A stretch of DNA of 56,652 nucleotides from Phycisphaeraceae bacterium. GTDB taxonomy: Bacteria > Planctomycetota > Phycisphaerae > Phycisphaerales > UBA1924. The notes under the pieces are model-generated. The model worked only from the letters and a program-made list of their open reading frames with translations, did no database searches and was not told where the DNA came from. Numbering within the stretch: the first letter of the stretch is position 1; each line of letters begins with the position of its first letter. The stretch is from contig JAHCJI010000016.1 of the NCBI GenBank assembly GCA_026126305.1, positions 1 through 56,652 on the forward strand, given 5' to 3'. The translations under genes were made by a program, and so were the position numbers. Below, piece after piece: positions 51,654-56,652 of the stretch.

Positions 51654-54600
51654 TGCGGCAGTTGGCCTTCGAGAATGCATGGTGGCTGCTGGTGGTGCTC
51701 CTGGCCATTCCGATGGGCGTCCTCGCCCTCGCGGGTTTTCGCAGCATGGCCCGACTGCGCCGGGGCAGTGCGGCCATCTTCCGCCTGGCGCTCTTCATGC
51801 TTTGCGCGTTGGCGCTGGCCGGGGCCAGTACGATACGCGAAACAGACCGTGTGGCCGTGGTCATCGCCGCGGACGTTTCGGGATCGGTGCTGCGTTTTGG
51901 AGCCACCTCCGAAGCAATCGATGGCTCTCCAGCATTGGCGATGCGGCAATTCATCGAAACGGCTTCGGCGTCGCGGGGAACGGACGATCTGCTTGGCGTC
52001 CTGGCCTTTGCAGGCGAAGTCATGCCCGTATCGACGCCAACGGCTGGCCCGATCGCGGACCGCCTCTTTCCCCCACTGGCCGAAGATGGAACCGATATCG
52101 CCTCGGCCTTGAGTGCCGCTGCGACGATGATTCCCCCCGATGCATCCGGTCGCATCGTGCTCATCTCTGATGGCAATGCCACAACCGGCGACGCTCTGGA
52201 AGTCGCCCAGCGATTGTCGCGCGCGCAAGCGCTGGGCGAAGGCGTACGGGGCGGGCTGCCCATCGATGTGGTGCCGATTGACTACCGTGTCGAACGCGAG
52301 GTCATGGTGGAGTTTGTGGATACGCCACCGCGCGCGGCCCAGGGCAGCATCGCACCCGTCCGCGTGGGGCTCCGATCCACCTCGCCGGCGGCCGGAACGC
52401 TGCGTCTCTTGCTCAACGGCCGGGACCTTGGGCTCGAACGCCGCGTGCTGCTCGACGCCGGAAGACGGGTCGAGGTCTTCGAGGTGCCACTGCCCGAAGG
52501 CCGGATCCATCGCTTCGAGGCGGTCTTTGAGCCCGAGGAACGCGATGGGGTGCTTGCGGATACATCGCTGGCCAACAACAGCGGGCAGGCGTTCGCCATC
52601 ACGCCGGGCGACGGCGCGGTGCTGCTCGTAGGACGCGATGGTGCGGATGCCACGCTGGCGCGAACACTGACAGGCATGGACATGGCGGTCGAACGCATCC
52701 CGCCGCTGGGCGTGCCAACCGATTTGGTCACGCTGGAAAGCTACGACCTGATCGTGCTGATGGGTGTTGGTGCCGACGAGGTGCCCATCGATGCACAGCA
52801 AAGCCTGGCGCGCTTTGTCACGGAGATGGGCGGCGGGCTGATCATGGTCGGCGGCGAGCGTTCCTTTGGAGCCGGAGGCTGGCGCGGCTCGCCCATCGAG
52901 CCCATCCTCCCCCTGCACCTGGACTTGCCCCAGCAAGCGCAAACGCCCGAAGTAGCCATCGCGCTGGTGCTGGACAATTCCGGGAGCATGCGCCGCGGCG
53001 TGCTCGGCTCTGCCCGATCACAGCAGGAAATCGCCAACGAGGCGGCCGCTCTGGCCGTGCTCAACATGCCCCCGGGCGACCAGGTCTGCGTCATCACTTT
53101 CAACAGCACGGCAAACCTGCTCGTGCCCATCACCCCAAACAACGATCCCAAACGAACAGCCCGTGCCATCCGCGGCATCTCCTCCGGTGGGGGTACCCGC
53201 ATCGGTCCGGCAATGCTCATGGCCGCCGAGCAAGTCGGTTCGGTGCCAGCCAAGTCGAGGCACATCATCGTGCTCACAGACGGACTGGCGATGGACGCCG
53301 ACGAGTTGCAGGGTCTGGCCGCACAGATCAACTCCAGGAACATCACCATCTCAACAATCGCCGTCGGCGACGGTGCCGATACCGAAACAATGAAGAAGGT
53401 CGCCGACGCGGCTGGCGGCACGTTCTACAACGTCGTCAATCCCAACGTGCTGCCGCAGATCTTCCTGGGCGAAGTCAGCCTGACACGCACGCCATTGGTG
53501 CGCACCGGTGTCATCGTGCCCGTGGTGATGCCCACGCCCTCACCCGCCACGGCAGGGCTGGGCGCTCCCCCGCCGCTGTCGGGTTTGAATCTCACGCGTG
53601 TGCGGCAAGAACCGACGGTGACCCTGGCCATGACCACCCGAGAGGGAGAGCTACTCCTGGCACACTGGAATGCCGGCGTGGGCCGCGTGGCCACGTTCAC
53701 CTCCGACGCAGGGCAATGGGCCGATGCCTGGATCGGCTGGCCTGGCTACGAGCAATTTTGGGGCCAGTTGGTGCGCGCGATGGCACGCACGAATGAAGAC
53801 CCTGGGATCGCGATGCGCCTGGAGCAGAACGCTGGCAACATTCGTATCGAGCTCGAAGCATTCGACGAGTCGGGCCAGCCATTCGATAGCCTGACTGCCG
53901 AAGCAACCCTCTACGACCCCAGCGGGCTTGGGCAGGCCATCACGCTCGCTCAAGTCAGCCCAGGAATCTACGAAGGCATGGCCCGAGGCTCAAGCACTGG
54001 TGCCTACGTAGTGATCGTTCGACCCATGCAGAGCGGACGCGCCTTGCCGCCCATGCTCGCGGGGCTGACGATTTCGGGCGGGCAGGAGTTTCGATCACTC
54101 GCTTCTGACACCGAAGCACTGCACGCCATTGCCCGGGCCACGGGGGGCCGCGTGCTGAGCCTGTCCGACGCGAACCTGCTCTTCGATCGAAGCGACACGG
54201 CGCCAAGCCAGGCCCGCCAGGCCCTTTGGAGGCTGCTGCTGGGCTGGGCCCTGGCAGTGCTCGTGCTCGACATCGGAACACGCCGTGTTGCATGGGACCG
54301 CCTCGTCAGCAGCGCATTCGGTGCCGATTGGTTACGAGCCACGGCAACGCTCGGTCGGCAGGGTCGAGGCGCCGCAGAGGCCATCGACACCCTGCGCGCC
54401 AGTGGCGGCACACGAGCCACCGAACGCATCCGCCGTACGCGAGGTGACGCCGATGTCTCTGCAACCGATACCGATGCCCAACGATCCGCTTACGAGGCAC
54501 AGCAGCGAATTTTGCGTTCGCGTGTCGAGCGAGCCGCCGCTTCCCAAATGTCAATTGATGCCGGCGATCCATCTGCGATCACGTCGGGCCAATCCTCACC

Positions 54601-54694
54601 CAAGAACTCGGACAAGGCTGAGCAAAGCGAAAGCGGCCTGATGGCCGCAAAACGACGGGCCCGGGCACGCTACGAAGATGAAATCGGCTCCTGA
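51653..54694 (+). CDS. Double von Willebrand A domain membrane protein (BatA-like)
   Basis: A 1013-residue protein. The N-terminus has two membrane helices ('WWLLVVLLAIPMGVLALAGF' and 'LALFMLCALALAG'). The first vWA starts 'VAVVIAADVSGSVLRFG' (MIDAS D-x-S-x-S). A glutamine-amidotransferase-like region follows ('GAVLLVGRDG', 'LESYDLIVLMGVG', 'GGGLIMVGGERSFGAGGW'). The second vWA is 'VAIALVLDNSGSMRRG' with 'SRHIIVLTDGLAM'. A final helix ('ALWRLLLGWALAVLVLDIG') is near residue 870. Such proteins accompany DUF58/MoxR/Bat loci in planctomycetes; no MoxR or DUF58 gene is in view. It probably binds metal and proteins at the membrane. ATG 51653 is fixed by the overlap with the preceding stop. Confidence 0.85.
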   Translation: MRQLAFENAWWLLVVLLAIPMGVLALAGFRSMARLRRGSAAIFRLALFMLCALALAGASTIRETDRVAVVIAADVSGSVLRFGATSEAIDGSPALAMRQFIETASASRGTDDLLGVLAFAGEVMPVSTPTAGPIADRLFPPLAEDGTDIASALSAAATMIPPDASGRIVLISDGNATTGDALEVAQRLSRAQALGEGVRGGLPIDVVPIDYRVEREVMVEFVDTPPRAAQGSIAPVRVGLRSTSPAAGTLRLLLNGRDLGLERRVLLDAGRRVEVFEVPLPEGRIHRFEAVFEPEERDGVLADTSLANNSGQAFAITPGDGAVLLVGRDGADATLARTLTGMDMAVERIPPLGVPTDLVTLESYDLIVLMGVGADEVPIDAQQSLARFVTEMGGGLIMVGGERSFGAGGWRGSPIEPILPLHLDLPQQAQTPEVAIALVLDNSGSMRRGVLGSARSQQEIANEAAALAVLNMPPGDQVCVITFNSTANLLVPITPNNDPKRTARAIRGISSGGGTRIGPAMLMAAEQVGSVPAKSRHIIVLTDGLAMDADELQGLAAQINSRNITISTIAVGDGADTETMKKVADAAGGTFYNVVNPNVLPQIFLGEVSLTRTPLVRTGVIVPVVMPTPSPATAGLGAPPPLSGLNLTRVRQEPTVTLAMTTREGELLLAHWNAGVGRVATFTSDAGQWADAWIGWPGYEQFWGQLVRAMARTNEDPGIAMRLEQNAGNIRIELEAFDESGQPFDSLTAEATLYDPSGLGQAITLAQVSPGIYEGMARGSSTGAYVVIVRPMQSGRALPPMLAGLTISGGQEFRSLASDTEALHAIARATGGRVLSLSDANLLFDRSDTAPSQARQALWRLLLGWALAVLVLDIGTRRVAWDRLVSSAFGADWLRATATLGRQGRGAAEAIDTLRASGGTRATERIRRTRGDADVSATDTDAQRSAYEAQQRILRSRVERAAASQMSIDAGDPSAITSGQSSPKNSDKAEQSESGLMAAKRRARARYEDEIGS

Positions 54695-54722
54695 TTGATT
54701 TGGGTCTTCTTGGCAATGTAAA

Positions 54723-54754
54723 ACGCCCCGCGGTCCACTTGGATCGCGGGGCGT
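54723..54754 (-). terminator. Intrinsic terminator between convergent genes
   Basis: Arms ACGCCCCGCG and CGCGGGGCGT pair over 10 bp around a 12-base loop. On the minus strand the hairpin is followed by TTTTAC, so it terminates the 54777-55403 gene; toward the plus strand no T tract follows. Confidence 0.75.
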
Positions 54755-54776
54755 CAAGGTTGCATGATACTGCGAA

Positions 54777-55403
54777 TCAGTTGCCGGCGACTTGGCCAGC
54801 GCTGCCGTCATAGCCAGCAGCCACATGCTCTTCGTCCGGGCTGAAGCGACGGATGAGAGCGGCGACATCGTCGAGGATGCCGGCCTTGTTGGCCTCACGC
54901 AGCGTCTCGTTCTGGGCCAGCAGGGCGCTGATCTTCTGAGCCGCGAAGGGCTTGATGCCCGCGGCGTCGGCCAGAGCCGACTCCTGCGCGATGCGGGTGG
55001 CATCGACGCGCTCGGGCAGTTCGGGCGTGCCGAACCAGATCTTGACCTTGCTCAGGTCCATGGCCTTCTCGCCGGTGATCTCGGCACCGACGACGGCGAC
55101 GACATGCCCGGAGAGATAGCCCACGTTCAGCCGCTCGGCGGTGGTGTCGCCGACATAGAGCACAGGCTCGGCCGTCTGACGAGGGTACACCAGGGCGGGG
55201 TTGACCTTCAGAACGATGATGTACCCGCTGGTGACGACGGGCTTCTCGGCCCGCCAGGTGGATTGCTCACCTTGTTCGAGCGTGAAGGGCTGGATAAAAA
55301 CGATGTCCTGCACGGCCGCCGGCGTCGCGGGGATCTGCGGGGGGGCGGCGACAACAACGGCTGCCAGGACGGTGGCCGCGATGGATGTGTTCAGAAACTT
55401 CAT
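54777..55403 (-). CDS. Exported protein of unknown function
   Basis: 208 residues with a signal peptide ('TSIAATVLAAVVVAAPPQIP'). The body includes 'QPFTLEQGEQSTWRAEKPVV', 'GYIIVLKVNPALVYPRQTAE', 'PVLYVGDTTAERLNVGYLSG' and a helical end 'IKPFAAQKISALLAQNETLR'. It looks like a small beta domain followed by helices; I recognise no family. I chose ATG 55403 because GGAG lies ten bases upstream; ATG 55412 would put that site only a base or two before the start. Its gene is followed by a good terminator. It is on the same strand as the next gene with about 90 bases between. Confidence 0.7.
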   Translation of the reverse strand: MKFLNTSIAATVLAAVVVAAPPQIPATPAAVQDIVFIQPFTLEQGEQSTWRAEKPVVTSGYIIVLKVNPALVYPRQTAEPVLYVGDTTAERLNVGYLSGHVVAVVGAEITGEKAMDLSKVKIWFGTPELPERVDATRIAQESALADAAGIKPFAAQKISALLAQNETLREANKAGILDDVAALIRRFSPDEEHVAAGYDGSAGQVAGN

Positions 55404-55447
55404 GGCTGTCATACTCCGATGGAATCGGTGTGATGTTTGTTCACGAT

Positions 55448-55473
55448 GGCCAGCGCCGCGAGCGGCGCTGGCC
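55448..55473 (-). terminator. Perfect 12-bp stem hairpin after the 55491 gene
   Basis: GGCCAGCGCCGC-GA-GCGGCGCTGGCC is a perfect stem with a two-base loop just past the stop of the minus-strand gene at 55491. No T tract follows, so it may be an attenuating hairpin or a REP-like element. Confidence 0.5.
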
Positions 55474-55490
55474 CCAACACGGGTGTGGGG

Positions 55491-56652
55491 TTAGCGGAGC
55501 AACTCCAGGTCGTCGAAGCCGATGCGCCCCCGGGTCGTGCCAAAGGACGGCCCAAAGTCGAAGCGGACGAACTGGATGTTGGACAGGTCGATGTCAACGC
55601 CGTCGCGAGCAAAGTCGTTGACGTTGATGCGATACGTCTCAAACTCGTTGGCCCAGCCGGTGCCGGTGCCCGCGCCGGTGCGTGGGAACGGTTCGTTCAG
55701 ACCACCGTTGCCATAGGCCCCGATGTTGATCGAGCTGCTGTTGCCAGCAGTGTCGCGAACGGTCACCGTGAAGGTCTGATTGCCTTCGATGGCGATGGTG
55801 TCCGGGTGGCGAGTGCCCTGGCAAGCCCGGAACGACAACCAGCGGTACTGGGTGAAGTCACGGAACTGCGCGTCAGGGAGCAGTTGCCACTGGATGAAGC
55901 GGTCGCTGCCCGAATAATCGAACACGATGCCACGGGTCTGGTCGAGCGAGTTGTTGCCGCGGGTCATGCCGTTCATGGGATCGCTGGCGAGCCACGTGAA
56001 GGCGGTGTCGGCATCGTCAAGGCGGCCTTCGACCAGATTGGTGACGTTGAAGGTCACCGTCGCGCCCGAACTGGCGATGGCCGTCGAGGGCTGCGTCTGG
56101 AAGTCATCGATGATGGTCTTCTGGCTCAGGTCGTAGGGAGCCTTGTACTCCGAAACGATGTTGGTCGTCGCACGAATGCCCAACGGGCGGGTGGACTCAC
56201 GCGAACGCTGGACGTACTCCAACGCGACCTCGTTGCCGCGGGCAGCGTTCTGGATCAGCACAAGCCAGACCATCTTGGCGACCTGCTGAGACTCGGCGCG
56301 GCCGATCTCAAGAGCCGCGGGGCCAGTGTAATCGCGGAACCCGCAGCAGTTGAAGACGTTGTGGTCAGCGCCCAGCACGTAGGTGTTCGTGCGCTGCTTG
56401 TCACCAACCGCGGTGTTCGCACGCTCGTAGATCGCAAAGTACTGCACGATCGGGCTGGTGGGGCCGCCGTTCACGTCACCGTCGCCCGAACCGGCGATGT
56501 GGTGATGGTTCGAAGCGCCGGGATTCGACCGTGTGGTCAGCAGGAAGTCCGTCGGAGCGATGCTCGAAACAAGGTTGATGTCACTCAGCGCGTAGTTCAC
56601 CGGGGTGTACACGCCTGTCTGAATCTTGTTCCACGCCCGCGCCACGCCCTCT
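55491..56652 (-). CDS. C-terminal part of a large secreted protein, possibly alpha/beta hydrolase with sugar-binding-like tail
   Basis: The frame is open through the window's end at 56652, so the start is missing; 387 codons are visible. The first half has 'SNHHHIAGSGDGDVNGGPTS', 'PIVQYFAIYERANTAVGDKQ' and 'TYVLGADHNVFN'. The last resembles the catalytic-His segment 'GANHNFFN' of some bacterial alpha/beta-hydrolases. The second half looks like a beta-sandwich carbohydrate-binding module ('TIIDDFQTQPSTAIASSGAT', 'FVRFDFGPSFGTTRGRIGFD', ending DDLELLR). No dockerin tail is present. The nucleophile would lie outside the window, so the enzyme call is tentative. Confidence 0.6.
   Translation of the reverse strand, partial: EGVARAWNKIQTGVYTPVNYALSDINLVSSIAPTDFLLTTRSNPGASNHHHIAGSGDGDVNGGPTSPIVQYFAIYERANTAVGDKQRTNTYVLGADHNVFNCCGFRDYTGPAALEIGRAESQQVAKMVWLVLIQNAARGNEVALEYVQRSRESTRPLGIRATTNIVSEYKAPYDLSQKTIIDDFQTQPSTAIASSGATVTFNVTNLVEGRLDDADTAFTWLASDPMNGMTRGNNSLDQTRGIVFDYSGSDRFIQWQLLPDAQFRDFTQYRWLSFRACQGTRHPDTIAIEGNQTFTVTVRDTAGNSSSINIGAYGNGGLNEPFPRTGAGTGTGWANEFETYRINVNDFARDGVDIDLSNIQFVRFDFGPSFGTTRGRIGFDDLELLR

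Overview
The window is mostly high-GC bacterial DNA that looks like a planctomycete of the Phycisphaerae/Phycisphaerales type. The main evidence is three secreted proteins (17655-19379, 27012-28538, 38333-39172) ending in the paired EF-hand-like 'GC-type dockerin' tail. Support comes from a DUF4175-like plus double-vWA gene pair, many small intergenic repeats and a mosaic gene order with single genes split from their usual operons. Bases 1-1138 look different: lower GC, homopurine tracts and a minus-strand frame open from end to end. They join the rest through a G7-C13 block, so I suspect a foreign (possibly eukaryotic) fragment or a chimeric assembly.

Layout. 1.4-7.1 kb is a small defence and decay zone. 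A Gabija-type pair (OLD-family nuclease GajA and UvrD-like helicase GajB) of visibly lower GC lies between the 5' stub of a type I hsdM and the 3' stub of an hsdR, followed by a dying IS3-family element and dispersed hairpin repeats. 7.1-14.9 kb is a sulfur region: cysP-cysT-cysW-cysA sulfate ABC importer, an FAD/NAD(P)-binding protein and a cysteine-dioxygenase-like cupin on the minus strand, and a divergent sigma-54 activator. A near-consensus -24/-12 promoter faces the cupin gene. 15-17.6 kb holds repeats, a protein with a paralogue 29 kb away, and a voltage-gated channel with an acidic, calcium-type filter.

17.6-32 kb is general metabolism and secreted proteins: dockerin protein, secreted MsrB-MsrA, serS, an amino-acid permease, a glyoxalase/esterase pair, tRNA-Leu(UAA), an ankyrin protein, a dockerin-tagged nuclease/phosphatase-fold protein, an M28 peptidase, a FlgM-like small protein and a lipoprotein. 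32-38 kb carries a large MptE/Maf-like (DUF115) fusion with a NeuA-like cytidylyltransferase (probable glycan or flagellin glycosylation), then an ECF sigma factor with its probable membrane anti-sigma. 38-45.5 kb has a third dockerin protein, leucyl aminopeptidase, a GT4-GT2 fusion, an isolated nuoD and the second paralogue.

45.7-48 kb holds a 21-bp minisatellite with one inverted unit and a coupled AAA ATPase/DUF3226 TOPRIM pair that is a candidate second nuclease-type defence module. 48.1-56.6 kb has DUF4112, tpiA, the DUF4175-like/double-vWA pair, a small exported protein and the 3' end of a large secreted protein running off the window. All functional calls rest on reading motifs; no database search was run.
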